This document shows positions 8,664 through 17,772 of a stretch of DNA of 64,000 nt, in pieces. Numbering within the stretch: the stretch's first letter is position 1; the number at the start of each line of letters is the position of its first letter. The position numbers and the translations under genes were made by a program. A model generated the notes under the pieces. It made no database searches. It worked only from the letters and a program-made list of their open reading frames with translations, and was not told the origin of the DNA. This stretch comes from an uncultured bacterium. Its GTDB lineage: Bacteria; Verrucomicrobiota; Lentisphaeria; Victivallales; UBA1829. The DNA lies in the NCBI GenBank assembly GCA_900549415.1, contig URNX01000008.1, positions 26,029 through 90,028 of the forward strand. Direction: 5' to 3'.

Positions 8664-8703
8664 ACGGGCTTCCGCATAAAAACAGCGGAAGCCCGTTTCG
8701 TTT
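8664..8703. terminator. bidirectional intrinsic terminator
   Basis: A 12-bp perfect stem ACGGGCTTCCGC (8664-8675) / GCGGAAGCCCGT (8685-8696) is flanked by T-rich sequence on the plus side and a run of A on the left that is a T-tract on the minus strand. It serves the DAHP synthase gene (plus) and the U32 gene (minus). Confidence 0.85.
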
Positions 8704-8716
8704 TAAATTCCAGAGT

Positions 8717-10897
8717 TCAGGAAAGCCCGCGCTCCCAGTTGAATACGGAAACAGCCGTTTCAGAGTCCGCAGCCCGGAAATCGAAAATCCGTCCGCATGG
8801 AATCTCAGGCTCTATCGACATCGACGCGGCAGGATGAAGAAGCGTCAGACAGCCCGACTTGCGCACAAGGAAACGCTCTCCGTGAACATCCGAAATACTC
8901 CGGATATCCGCCACTCCGGCACGGGTCGCGAGCAGAACCGGACGCCCCGCGCAATAAATCTCCACCGGAACCGGTGAGCGGCGGACAAGTTCCTCCGCAT
9001 CGGAGCGCCCCAGCTCAATCTGCGCGTGAACCGACGCCGCGCCGAGCGAAGCAAGTTCCTGCGCAGCAAACGCATTCGCAACCGGAAGCGGCGGCGCCGT
9101 CCGTATCACGACCCCGGGAAAACGTTTCAGAATATGGAAATGGGAAAGCGATGTTGCACGGAACACGCGGACTCCCGCCCGTACAGCCCGTTCAATCTGT
9201 TCCGCCAACGCCGGAAGCTCCGTTTCGGGCGTGAAAAACGGCAGGATGCACTCACGCGCCGGATCCGGAGACGCGCTCAACTCCTCCGCAACGGCATCGA
9301 AATTTCCCTCAGGAACCGCTCCGGGAAGAACAAATGCGGTTGTGTGCACACGCTCCGGAACGGATGTGATCGCGTTGTGCGCGCAAATCAGAGTCTCCGC
9401 CTTCGCCCGGGAACGGGCACGGACGGTCTGCACAGGAATCTCGCGCACAAACCATTCCAGAACCGCGCGTTTCAGCGCTTTGAGATGATCGCGGCGGATG
9501 AAATACGAGCCGTCGACAGCCGCCTCAATCTTCCCCGGTGCGAACGGGGTTCCGGGCAGAACGCGGAACAGATCCGCAAGTTCCTCCGCCGTGAACGGAC
9601 GGTTCGACGCGGGTTCCGTCTGCACGGGAAGCGTGAGGGTTGCTGATTCCGCCGAAACGGTCAATTCCGAAGCGGAGAGATGAAGCCCGAAATCCAGCAC
9701 GGTTCCCTGAAGAGGAAGTGCGGCGCAGCGTTTTTCCATCGTATCATGCGTCTCGCCGATGCGGTAAAGAATCCCGTTCGCGAAAATGTTCTTGTCACGG
9801 AACGGAATGCGGCAGAGCTGCCCGGGAAAAGCCTTTTTGACCGGACGGTTCCCGATATAAAGCTCCAGCACCGTCAGAGCCTCGCCCTCGTCACCCGATG
9901 CGGACTGGACGCGGATATTGTCGCCGATGTGCAGGCGGCCGGTCAGCTCCGCTTCGAAGGAATCGCGGAGGACGCGGCGGACGCGGCCGCAGAACTGTCC
10001 GACTCCGCCGGGAGCATCCGGACGGATCAGTTTTTTTGCGGAATCCGGCGTGTAGAAACCAAGAGAACGCTCGCGTGAACAGGTGCGGTCGAGCAGGTCG
10101 AACACCTCCTCTTCCGGCGCGCCGTCAAGCGCTTTGCGGTAGGCGGAAACGACATTCGCCACATAGTCCGCCTTGCGGAGCCGTCCTTCGATTTTGAGCG
10201 ATGCAATGCCGAGTTCGCGGAACTTCGGAATCAGGGAAATCGCGGCAAGGTCGCGCGTGGAAAGATAGAAGGCGTTCTTTGCGCGGTCGGAACGGAAAAG
10301 CCGGCGGCAGGGCTGCTTGCAGCGTCCGCGGTTTCCGCTCGCTCCGCCGAGCCACGACGAAAACAGACAGGTTCCCGAAAGACACGCGCAAAGTGCGCCG
10401 TGAACAAAGACTTCGAGTTCCAGCGGAGATTTTTCAGCGATCAGTTCAAGTTCATTCATGGTGATCTGCCGTTCCAGAATCACCCGTTTTGCGCCCATCT
10501 CCGCAAGCATTGCAACGGCTTCCGAATCATGAAGCGCCATCTGCGTTGAGGCGTGAACGGTCAGACCGGGGAAGAACTCGCGGATCATCCGGAGAACTCC
10601 GGCGTCCTGAACAATCAGAGCGTCGGGACGGAGCGCATCAAGTTCCGCGAGCGAGTGCGCAGCCTCTTCAATTTCCGATTCCTTCACGAGCGTGTTGAAC
10701 GTAATGTAAACCTTGCGTCCGATCTTCCGCGCCCAGGCGATCAGACGGGACATGTCGTCGTAAGAAAAGTTGTCGCTGCGCTCCCGCGCATTGAATTTTT
10801 TCATTCCGCAGTAAACGGCGTCCGCGCCCGCATCGAATGCGGCGAGCGCGACGGGAAGCGAGCCTGCGGGAGCAAGAAGTTCAATCGGATTCGGCAT
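8717..10897 (-). CDS. peptidase U32-family protein (RlhA/collagenase-like)
   Basis: The 726-residue protein starts IELLAPAGSLPVALAAFDAGADAVYCG, typical of U32 TIM-barrel proteins, and has the family signature LEVFVHGALCACLSGTCLFS followed by CKQPCRR, which supplies Cys residues thought to hold an Fe-S cluster in relatives such as TrhP/RlhA. Relatives modify tRNA (5-hydroxyuridine) or 23S rRNA (5-hydroxycytidine), while older names call them collagenases. The length, with a long C-terminal extension beyond 430, resembles the RlhA type. It follows the SpoIIE-type gene by 23 bp on the same strand. The ribosome site is weak (AGAAAG). The molecular target remains an inference. Confidence 0.85.
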   Translation of the reverse strand: MPNPIELLAPAGSLPVALAAFDAGADAVYCGMKKFNARERSDNFSYDDMSRLIAWARKIGRKVYITFNTLVKESEIEEAAHSLAELDALRPDALIVQDAGVLRMIREFFPGLTVHASTQMALHDSEAVAMLAEMGAKRVILERQITMNELELIAEKSPLELEVFVHGALCACLSGTCLFSSWLGGASGNRGRCKQPCRRLFRSDRAKNAFYLSTRDLAAISLIPKFRELGIASLKIEGRLRKADYVANVVSAYRKALDGAPEEEVFDLLDRTCSRERSLGFYTPDSAKKLIRPDAPGGVGQFCGRVRRVLRDSFEAELTGRLHIGDNIRVQSASGDEGEALTVLELYIGNRPVKKAFPGQLCRIPFRDKNIFANGILYRIGETHDTMEKRCAALPLQGTVLDFGLHLSASELTVSAESATLTLPVQTEPASNRPFTAEELADLFRVLPGTPFAPGKIEAAVDGSYFIRRDHLKALKRAVLEWFVREIPVQTVRARSRAKAETLICAHNAITSVPERVHTTAFVLPGAVPEGNFDAVAEELSASPDPARECILPFFTPETELPALAEQIERAVRAGVRVFRATSLSHFHILKRFPGVVIRTAPPLPVANAFAAQELASLGAASVHAQIELGRSDAEELVRRSPVPVEIYCAGRPVLLATRAGVADIRSISDVHGERFLVRKSGCLTLLHPAASMSIEPEIPCGRIFDFRAADSETAVSVFNWERGLS

Positions 10898-10920
10898 GGG
10901 AAAAACTTTCTGTAAGAGAT

Positions 10921-12849
10921 TTATAAAATCCGCGCTTCAAAAATCAGCATTGTAATGTCATCCGCCTGCGGCACACCCTCGGTGAAGGCGTCGAGACGGT
11001 CCATCATCACGCGGAGCTTGTCGTTCAGCGGTTTGAGAACGAAGTTCGCGGAGTTGAGCGTATCCAGCAGACGCGCTTCACCGAAGAGCTCGCGGTGGCT
11101 GTTGACCGCCTCGGTGACACCGTCGGTGTAGCAGAAAATGCGGTCGCTGCGGGAGAGACGGACGCGCTGTGTGCGGTAAATCTTGCCCGGCACCACACCG
11201 AGCGCAAAACCGGGATCGGTCGGAAGCTGTTCATACATTCCCCGGTTGCGGCGGATGAACGGGGGGTTGTGCCCGCCGTTCACATAGTCCAGCGTTCCGG
11301 TGTTCAGATCGTACACGGCATAAAAGAGAGTGACGAACATGCAGGCGTCGTTGTGCTCGCAGAGTTTGTCGTTCGCGCGGGCAAGGACTTCATGCGGTTC
11401 ACAGCCATCCATCGCAAACGATTTGAGAATTGTGCGGGCGCGCATCATGAACAGCGCGGCGGGAATGCCCTTGCCGGAAACATCGGCGATCAGAAACGCG
11501 AGCTTGTCGGAGCCGATCCGGAAGAAATCGTAGAAATCGCCGCCGATCTCCTTTGCAGAACGCGTTTCCGCGCAGAGGTCGAGCGAATGAAGCAGTTCGG
11601 GAAACGGCGGGAACACGCAGGGAAGAATGTTGCGCTGAATCTGCGACGCCAGTTCGAGTTCGCCCTGAATGCGCTGCCGCTCCGCCCCTTCCCGTGCGGA
11701 ACGCTCCACATACTCCTGAAGATTGTCCGCCATCTTGTTGAAGGTCTTCGCCAGAAGCCCTATCTCGTCCTGACGGTCTTCCGGCACTCGCACGGCGAGA
11801 CCTCCCTGTCCGAGACGCATTGCTTCACGGATCAGCCTTTTTATCGGAGCGTTGATGAAACGCGAAACCATCCAGTACGCTCCGTAAAGCATCATCAGGG
11901 AGAAGATGACGTACAGCGAAATGAAAATCATATTGCTGAATTCAATCAGCGAAAACATTTCGTCGGCGGGAACCTGCACCGAAAAGATCATACCGTTGTT
12001 GAGACGGCGCGCAAACACGTAGAACTCCTCCCCCGCAATCCGGAACCGTTTCTCAAGAATTTCCGTCTGCGAAGCGTCCGCAATATCGGAATACCACGGC
12101 AGCGTTTTCAGCGAACGTCCGGTCATGGCGCATCCCTGCGCGGTAAGCATGGTGTTCGCCAGAACGCGTCCGTATTCCGGCGCGCACAGGAGAATGAATG
12201 AACCGGGCGTGGGACGGATCTTCGCCAGCTCCGAAACGACGCTCTGCATCTTCCAGTCGAGCGACGCCAGACCGAGGAAGACGTTCTCCGCGCTGTAGAT
12301 CGGCGCGGTGACAGTAATCATCTGCGCCTGCGCCTCGTCGGCATAGTACGGCGGCGACCAGCGGAACTGATAGCGCCGGAGCGCGGCCGCCTTCCCGAGA
12401 CGATACCAGAGCTGATTATGATAATCGTATTCCGCGGAATTCCGCTGCGGCTCGTAGACGAGTCCGCGCGAGGGTGAAGCGCTGACATAGAATCCGACCC
12501 GCTGCTTCTGCGGATTGAAGAGGAACGGCTCAAACCAGATTCCGCCGCCCGAAGCCTGAACAAAGTTCGGCATCATCTCCAGAAGAATGGATTTGCCGCG
12601 CAGGGCATTGTCACGGGCATAGGAATGATAGGCGCGTCCCGCTGCCGCAAGCCCGGCGGCGTCCTGCTCCATGACGGCGATGACGCGGTTGAGGCGTTCG
12701 CTTTCAAAAAGTGCGCGGGAAACGAGCGCCTCCGTGCGGAGACGTTTGTAATTTGCGGTCGTGATCTGCGAGTAGACGATGAACGCCGTGCAGAGAATGA
12801 TCAGAAACGAGATCACGATAAGCAGAATTTTTCCCCGTATTGAACGCAT
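10921..12849 (-). CDS. membrane sensor with HAMP and SpoIIE-type (PP2C) phosphatase domains
   Basis: ATG 12849 is preferred because AGGAAAGGGG precedes it and it opens directly into a first membrane helix (KILLIVISFLIILCTAFIVYS). The 642-residue protein then has an extracytoplasmic Cache-like sensor of about 260 residues, a second membrane helix near 310-335, a HAMP segment (MVSRFINAPIKRLIREAMRLG ... RQDEIGLLAKTFNKMADNL) and a C-terminal SpoIIE/RsbU phosphatase with SAKEIGGDFYDFF, LIADVSGKGIPAALFM and YTDGVTEA. Such proteins dephosphorylate anti-anti-sigma factors in partner-switching control of gene expression. No STAS or anti-sigma gene is nearby, so the partner is elsewhere. Confidence 0.9.
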   Translation of the reverse strand: MRSIRGKILLIVISFLIILCTAFIVYSQITTANYKRLRTEALVSRALFESERLNRVIAVMEQDAAGLAAAGRAYHSYARDNALRGKSILLEMMPNFVQASGGGIWFEPFLFNPQKQRVGFYVSASPSRGLVYEPQRNSAEYDYHNQLWYRLGKAAALRRYQFRWSPPYYADEAQAQMITVTAPIYSAENVFLGLASLDWKMQSVVSELAKIRPTPGSFILLCAPEYGRVLANTMLTAQGCAMTGRSLKTLPWYSDIADASQTEILEKRFRIAGEEFYVFARRLNNGMIFSVQVPADEMFSLIEFSNMIFISLYVIFSLMMLYGAYWMVSRFINAPIKRLIREAMRLGQGGLAVRVPEDRQDEIGLLAKTFNKMADNLQEYVERSAREGAERQRIQGELELASQIQRNILPCVFPPFPELLHSLDLCAETRSAKEIGGDFYDFFRIGSDKLAFLIADVSGKGIPAALFMMRARTILKSFAMDGCEPHEVLARANDKLCEHNDACMFVTLFYAVYDLNTGTLDYVNGGHNPPFIRRNRGMYEQLPTDPGFALGVVPGKIYRTQRVRLSRSDRIFCYTDGVTEAVNSHRELFGEARLLDTLNSANFVLKPLNDKLRVMMDRLDAFTEGVPQADDITMLIFEARIL

Positions 12850-12872
12850 GCCCCTTTCCTTGAGTTGATAAT

Positions 12873-12900
12873 AATGTAGCATGAAAAGAGAAGCTGTCAA
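12873..12900 (-). promoter_or_regulatory. promoter of the SpoIIE-type sensor gene
   Basis: Minus-strand consensus -35 TTGACA (12900-12895), 16-bp spacer and -10 TACATT (12878-12873), placed 24 bp before the chosen ATG. Confidence 0.7.
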
Positions 12901-12952
12901 TGCGGATTTCAAGTTTTTCCGTTTTTTTCGTTCATCGGAAACCGCAGATTCC

Positions 12953-12980
12953 TTGAAAAAAAAGCGGGCGGTGCTATGTT
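12953..12980 (+). promoter_or_regulatory. promoter of the SGNH hydrolase gene
   Basis: TTGAAA (12953-12958), 16-bp spacer and TATGTT (12975-12980) lie 33 bp before the start ATG, which has its own AGGAG. Confidence 0.6.
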
Positions 12981-13013
12981 ATCTTCCGCAAAAAAACAAC
13001 AGGAGTTTTTATC

Positions 13014-13709
13014 ATGAAAAAAAGTCTTTTTGCCGCTCTTTTCGGCGCATTTCTGTTCTGCGGAATGCTTTCCGCAGGTGAAACACCCGCGATCTCCATT
13101 TTCGGAGACAGCTATTCAACCTTCGAAGGCTCGATTCCGCAAGGCAACGCCATCTGGTACTTCAATCCCCCGAAAAACCAGAACGACGTCACCAAAGTGG
13201 AACAGACCTGGTGGCATCAGGCAATCGCGCTTCTCGGCGGCAGACTTGAGAAGAATGAATCCTATTCCGGCTCCACCATCTGCAACACCGGCTACAACAA
13301 GGCGGATTTCAGCAAAATCTCCTTCCTCGCCCGCCAGGGACGTCTCGGCAAACCGGACATGATTCTCATCTGCGGCGCGACCAACGACAGTTGGGCCGGA
13401 GCCCCCATCGGCGAATACAAGTACAGCGGCTGGACCGCGCAGGAACTCTACTCCTTCCGTCCCGCCCTCGCAAAGCTCTTCAGCGATCTGAAGCAGAATT
13501 ACCCCGAAGCCAAAATCTATTTCATTCTCAACTCTCAGCTCTCCGCAGCAATCAACGAATCGGTCCACACGATCTGCGCGCATTACAATGTTCCCTGCAT
13601 TGACCTCAAGAACATCGGCAAGCAGAAAGGGCATCCGGATATCGCCGGCATGAAGGCAATGGCGGAACAGGTCGCGAAATTTGTCAAAACCTCTGCAAAC
13701 AAAAAATAA
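13014..13709 (+). CDS. exported SGNH/GDSL-type hydrolase
   Basis: The 231-residue protein has a signal peptide (MKKSLFAALFGAFLFCGMLSAG) and the SGNH blocks: ISIFGDSYST with the nucleophile Ser33, GATNDSW (Asn124), and a C-terminal His207 in GHPDIAGM that stands for block V. Members hydrolyse esters on glycans or lipids, usually outside the cytoplasm. It is followed 14 bp later by a sialate O-acetylesterase-type gene, so the pair probably removes ester groups from glycans. The exact substrate is unknown. A clear AGGAG lies upstream of the ATG. Confidence 0.88.
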   Translation: MKKSLFAALFGAFLFCGMLSAGETPAISIFGDSYSTFEGSIPQGNAIWYFNPPKNQNDVTKVEQTWWHQAIALLGGRLEKNESYSGSTICNTGYNKADFSKISFLARQGRLGKPDMILICGATNDSWAGAPIGEYKYSGWTAQELYSFRPALAKLFSDLKQNYPEAKIYFILNSQLSAAINESVHTICAHYNVPCIDLKNIGKQKGHPDIAGMKAMAEQVAKFVKTSANKK

Positions 13710-13723
13710 AGCAGGATAAAAAA

Positions 13724-15760
13724 ATGAACAAGCTGGCAAAAAATTTCTCAGCGCACAAAATTTTCAGCTCCCACATGGTTCTTCAGCGGGAGCGCCCCAT
13801 CGTCATTTCCGGAATCGCGGATCCGGGAACGGAAGTACAGGTCAAATTTGCGGGAAACACCCGCACGGCCGCGGCGGACGCAAACAGTGAATGGAGCGTC
13901 ACCTTCCCCGCAATGGAGGCTGGCGGACCGTATGTCATGGAAATCAGCGGAGCCGAAGGCATACCGCCGCAGGTGTTCGACGACATTCTCATCGGCGAAG
14001 TCTGGATGTGCTCCGGACAGTCCAACATGGAAATGCCCGTATACGGCGGCAGAGAATGCTGGTGCACCACGAATTACAAGGAGGAAATCGCGAACGCCGA
14101 TCACCCGCGCATCCGTCTGTACAACTCCTTCCTGATGCGCCGCATGAGTCCGGATTTTCCGCTTCCCGACGAGAACGGTCCCGGCTGGCAGGTCTGCACG
14201 CCGAAAACCGTTGAACTTTTCAGCGCATGCGGCTACTTCTTCGGACGCAAGCTCATGCAGGATCTTGATGTTCCCGTCGGTCTCGTCTCGACCGCATGGG
14301 GAGGAACCGACATTCAGGCGTGGATTTCCAAAGAGGCGTTCGAAAAGAACAATGCGAAACTGGCGCTCGGCTGCATGCAGAATCCATCCCCGGAATTCTA
14401 CGCCGAACTCAAAAAGATATGGGGCGAACAGGTCGCCGCGATCAGACCCTGGCTCAAAAAATTCTTCGCCTGCGGAAGCGCCGTTGCGGAAGAAGCAAAA
14501 AAATGGCTGACTCCGGAATTCGATGATTCCGCATGGCAGAAAACCGAACTTCCGTTCAACCTCCCGGACGTCGGCGTTGCCGTTGTCCGCGGAACTTTTG
14601 AAATTCCCGCAGAGCTCGCCGGCAAAGACATCACTCTGCACCTCGGCACAATCAACGACTGCGACGAAACCTGGTTCAACGGCGAAAAAATCGGTGAAAC
14701 GACCATCGACCAGCCGAACTACTGGAGCTATCCGCGAGACTATACCGTCCCGGGACGCCTCGTCAAGGCCGGACACAACACGCTCGCAGTCCGCATCGCC
14801 AATCACTTCTCCGTTGGCGGATGGACAACGTCGGAAATCTCCTTCACGATCCCGGGTACCAAAGTTCCCCGTGTCATCCATGCCGACTGGAGACAGAAAA
14901 CAGAATTCGTTGCGGATCCTCACGAAATCGGCTTCCGTCCCGAAATTCACGGCGGAGCATCCGTGCGCGACAGGACGTCGCCGAACTACCCGACGACGCT
15001 GTTCAACGGAATGCTCTATCCCTGGTTCCGCTATCAGTTCCGGGGAACCATCTGGTATCAGGGCTGCAACAACAACGGGCAGCTCTCCTACTATCCGTAT
15101 CATAAGATACTGATTCAGGACTGGCGCGACCACTGGAAAAATCCGGAAATGCCGTTCCTTCTCGTCCAGCTCTCCGCATTCGCCAGCCATCAGCCGGAAA
15201 ACCGCGGCGATGAAGACGCGTGGAAGCACGCAGACATCAGCGCGGTTGCCCCCTATGCGCTCACCCGTGAAATCCAGGCGGAAATGCCGTATGTCATGAA
15301 GAACACCGGCATGGCGGTCTCCTTCGATGCGGGCGATCAGTACGACATTCATCCGCGCAACAAGCAGGTTCTCGGATACCGTCTGGCGCTCGAAGCAGAA
15401 CGCATCGCATACGGCAAAGACGTCGTTTCGCAGGGACCGCGTTTCCGCGAATTCCGCGCGGAAGGCGCAAAAGCGCGTGTCTTCTTCGATCATGCGGAAG
15501 GACTCAAGACCTCCGACGGAACCGCTCCGGATGCGTTTGCCATTTCCGGTGACGGCGTCCGCTACTTCCCCGCAACCGCTGTAATTGACGGAGACACCGT
15601 TGTTCTCTCCGCTCCGGAAGTGACGACCGCGCCGAAAGGAGTCCGTTACGCATTTGTCGGTTATCATCCGCATGCCAACCTACAGAACGGCGCGGGTCTC
15701 CCCGCCGAACCGTTCCGTTCCGACAAACCGGACTGGGAAAAGATGGATATTCCCTTCTGA
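13724..15760 (+). CDS. sialate O-acetylesterase-type esterase
   Basis: The 678-residue protein contains the family block EVWMCSGQSNMEMP with the nucleophile Ser100, GLVSTAWGGTDIQAW, IWYQGCNNNG and, near the C-terminus, GDQYDIHPRNKQVLGYRLA with the catalytic Asp/His pair. A galactose-binding-like beta sandwich (about 250-370, including TLHLGTINDCDETWFNG) is inserted, as in other bacterial SIAE proteins. These enzymes remove 9-O-acetyl groups from sialic acids or acetyl esters from other sugars. Unlike its secreted neighbour, no signal peptide is visible at MNKLAKNFSAHKIFSS, so it may act on imported sugars. AGGA precedes the ATG. Confidence 0.9.
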   Translation: MNKLAKNFSAHKIFSSHMVLQRERPIVISGIADPGTEVQVKFAGNTRTAAADANSEWSVTFPAMEAGGPYVMEISGAEGIPPQVFDDILIGEVWMCSGQSNMEMPVYGGRECWCTTNYKEEIANADHPRIRLYNSFLMRRMSPDFPLPDENGPGWQVCTPKTVELFSACGYFFGRKLMQDLDVPVGLVSTAWGGTDIQAWISKEAFEKNNAKLALGCMQNPSPEFYAELKKIWGEQVAAIRPWLKKFFACGSAVAEEAKKWLTPEFDDSAWQKTELPFNLPDVGVAVVRGTFEIPAELAGKDITLHLGTINDCDETWFNGEKIGETTIDQPNYWSYPRDYTVPGRLVKAGHNTLAVRIANHFSVGGWTTSEISFTIPGTKVPRVIHADWRQKTEFVADPHEIGFRPEIHGGASVRDRTSPNYPTTLFNGMLYPWFRYQFRGTIWYQGCNNNGQLSYYPYHKILIQDWRDHWKNPEMPFLLVQLSAFASHQPENRGDEDAWKHADISAVAPYALTREIQAEMPYVMKNTGMAVSFDAGDQYDIHPRNKQVLGYRLALEAERIAYGKDVVSQGPRFREFRAEGAKARVFFDHAEGLKTSDGTAPDAFAISGDGVRYFPATAVIDGDTVVLSAPEVTTAPKGVRYAFVGYHPHANLQNGAGLPAEPFRSDKPDWEKMDIPF

Positions 15761-15783
15761 TTCCTGAAAAACAGGCAAAAAGA

Positions 15784-15832
15784 AACCCTCTCAAAAGTTG
15801 TTTCAGCAACAATTTTGAGAGGGTTCTTTTTT
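15784..15832. terminator. bidirectional intrinsic terminator
   Basis: A long hairpin, AACCCTCTCAAAA pairing with TTTTGAGAGGGTT, is followed by CTTTTTT on the plus strand and preceded by an A-run that is a T-tract on the minus strand. It separates the convergent sialate esterase and hydG genes. Confidence 0.88.
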
Positions 15833-15846
15833 ATCCGGATAATGTA

Positions 15847-17262
15847 TCAGAACCGGAAGTCGCGCCGTCCGTTGTGAATCTCCGCGACGCGCTCGGTCGC
15901 GATGCGGCGGACATTGTCGTTCGGAATGCGTTTCAGTTCCTCTTCAATCACCTTCTCGCCCTTTGCTTTCGTATCGGGAGAAGCGTAATCCTCCAGATAT
16001 TCTTTCAGAGTCATGATGGCGTTCGGCTGACAGCAGTTCGCGATCTGACCGGATTTGACCAGTTTCATAAAGCGGTCGCCCGTGCGCCCTTCGCGATAGC
16101 ACGCCGTGCAGAAACTCGGAATATAACCGAGCTCAAGAAGCCAGTTGACAACCTGGTCAAGCGTACGGGTGTCGCTGACGTCGAACTGCGCGGTCTCGTC
16201 GTGGCGCTCCTCCGTCGTGTAGCCGCCGACGCTTGTGCGGGAACCGCCGCTGATCTGCGAAACGCCGAGTTCAAGCACTGCGGCGCGGGCGGCCTGCGAT
16301 TCACGCGTGGAGATAATCAGCCCCGTATACGGGACCGCGATACGGAGAACAGCAACGATCTTCTTGAAAATATCATCTGAAATGGCATTGGAGAAGGTCT
16401 CCGGATCAATGTCATCGGCGGGACGGATGCGCGGAACGCTGATGGTGTGCGGACCGACGCCCTTCGCAGCCTCCAGGTGCTCCGCATGCATGAGGAGTCC
16501 GACGAAATCATAGCGGTAGAGGTTGAGTCCGAACAGGACGCCGCACCCGACGTCGTCGATTCCGCCCTCCATCGCGCGGTCCATCGCTTCGGTGTGATAC
16601 GCGTAATCGTGCTTGGGGCCGGTCGGATGCAGCTCCTCGTAAGCCTTTTTGTTGTAGGTCTCCTGGAAGAGAATGTAGGTTCCGATTCCCGCTTCCTTGA
16701 GTTTGCGGTAATTCTCAACTGTGGTTGCGGCGATATTGACGTTCACCCGGCGGATCGCGCCGTTTTTGTGCTTGATTCCGTAAATGGTCTTGATGCTCTC
16801 CAGCACATATTCGATCGGGTTCATGGTCGGGTGTTCGCCGGTTTCGAGCGCGAGGCGCTTGTGTCCCATATCCTGAAGCGCGATAACCTCCTTCTCAATC
16901 TCCTCCTGAGTGAGCTTGTGGCGCGGAATGGTCTTGTTCTTCTGATGATAAGGGCAGTAGGTGCAGCCGTTGATGCAGTAGTTGGAGAGATAGAGCGGTG
17001 CGAACATGACGATGCGGTTGCCGTAGAACTTCTGCTTGATCTCCTTCGCCATGGAGAAAATGCGATGATTTTCCTCCTCCAGATCGCATTCCAGCAGGAC
17101 GGCGGCTTCGCGGTGCGAGAGTCCCTTGCAGGTTTTCGCTTTCTCAAGAATCGCGTCGATCAGCGCCTTGTTGTGTTTGTTCTCCTGCGCATAAGCGAGG
17201 GTTTCGAGGATCTCCTGATCGTCGATGAATTCGGTTGCTTTCGATGACTTCGGGTTATACAT
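15847..17262 (-). CDS. hydG: [FeFe]-hydrogenase H-cluster radical SAM maturase HydG
   Basis: The 471-residue protein carries the radical SAM cluster motif C96-x3-C100-x2-C103 (NYCINGCTYCPYH) and the HydG-specific C-terminal site C385-x2-C388-x22-C411 (SFCTACYREG ... NCCQPNA). This separates it from ThiH, which lacks the C-terminal cluster. HydG cleaves tyrosine to make the CO and CN- ligands of the H-cluster. It starts 17 bp after a TM1266-type gene, with AAGGAG before the ATG. The partner maturases HydE and HydF and the hydrogenase itself are not in this window, so the maturation genes are scattered. Confidence 0.96.
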   Translation of the reverse strand: MYNPKSSKATEFIDDQEILETLAYAQENKHNKALIDAILEKAKTCKGLSHREAAVLLECDLEEENHRIFSMAKEIKQKFYGNRIVMFAPLYLSNYCINGCTYCPYHQKNKTIPRHKLTQEEIEKEVIALQDMGHKRLALETGEHPTMNPIEYVLESIKTIYGIKHKNGAIRRVNVNIAATTVENYRKLKEAGIGTYILFQETYNKKAYEELHPTGPKHDYAYHTEAMDRAMEGGIDDVGCGVLFGLNLYRYDFVGLLMHAEHLEAAKGVGPHTISVPRIRPADDIDPETFSNAISDDIFKKIVAVLRIAVPYTGLIISTRESQAARAAVLELGVSQISGGSRTSVGGYTTEERHDETAQFDVSDTRTLDQVVNWLLELGYIPSFCTACYREGRTGDRFMKLVKSGQIANCCQPNAIMTLKEYLEDYASPDTKAKGEKVIEEELKRIPNDNVRRIATERVAEIHNGRRDFRF

Positions 17263-17279
17263 CGCAAACTCCTTCTGTG

Positions 17280-17540
17280 TTATATTTTTTGAACGGACTG
17301 TTTCGAATAAACGGTTTTTGCGGAGACGCCGCGGAGCATTCCGAGTTTTCCGGAAAGCGAACTGATGACATCCTGGGGTGCGTCGAGAACAACGCTGATG
17401 ATGGCAATTCCCTGCTGGCGGTACGGAATACCCATCCGTCCGATGATATAACCGGAATATTCATGCAGAATCCGGTTGATCTGTTCGGTCACATCGGGAT
17501 TTTCCACGATGATTCCGATCAATGCAATTCGAGTTTCCAT
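17280..17540 (-). CDS. TM1266-family iron-only hydrogenase system putative regulator
   Basis: The 86-residue protein (METRIALIGIIVENPDVTEQINRILHEYSG...) resembles the small ferredoxin-like/NikR-C-terminal-like TM1266 family regularly found beside [FeFe]-hydrogenase maturation genes. Family patterns seen are the early IGIIVE strand, IIGRMGIPYRQQGIAIISVVLDAP and the end SGKLGMLRGVSAKTVYS. It has no DNA-binding domain, so its regulatory role rests on genomic association. The start follows an excellent GGAGGAGA site. Together with hydG it forms a two-gene operon. Confidence 0.85.
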   Translation of the reverse strand: METRIALIGIIVENPDVTEQINRILHEYSGYIIGRMGIPYRQQGIAIISVVLDAPQDVISSLSGKLGMLRGVSAKTVYSKQSVQKI

Positions 17541-17691
17541 ATTCTCTCCTCCAGAAAATAGTGAAGGCGCAGAGATACGGAGACTCCATATTCGCTTCGC
17601 CTTCCCGCCCGGGCGAACCCTCGCGGCTCAGTACGACTGCTTTGCAAAAATCTTTGGACGCGGGAATCCCTTGTCCGCAGAAAGACTGTTC
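17541..17691 (-). promoter_or_regulatory. structured 5' leader of the TM1266-hydG operon (candidate regulatory RNA)
   Basis: From the predicted start near 17687 to the ATG at 17540 the minus-strand leader is about 145 nt, long for this genome, and rich in complementary blocks. GAAGGCG (17604-17598) pairs with CGCCTTC (17569-17563) and encloses a second hairpin, ATATGGA/TCCGTAT, with one wobble pair. Upstream of it is a GC-rich stretch around GCCCGGGC (17606-17615 region) and GGGTTCGCCC. It does not match any riboswitch class I can name. No credible peptide is encoded in it. Confidence 0.45.
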
Positions 17692-17720
17692 AATGTACCA
17701 TGAAAACACGAAGAATGCAA
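17692..17720 (-). promoter_or_regulatory. promoter of the TM1266-hydG operon
   Basis: Minus-strand TTGCAT (17720-17715), 17-bp spacer and TACATT (17697-17692). It fixes the long leader described separately. Confidence 0.6.
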
Positions 17721-17772
17721 GTGTTTCTTAAAAAAATAAAAAAAGATTTTTCCGGCGGAAAGCTCCGGCCAT

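Noticed and set aside
17461..17709. 82-codon minus-strand frame in the leader of the TM1266-hydG operon
   Set aside because: It overlaps the TM1266 start in a different frame and has no ribosome site; the region looks like structured RNA.
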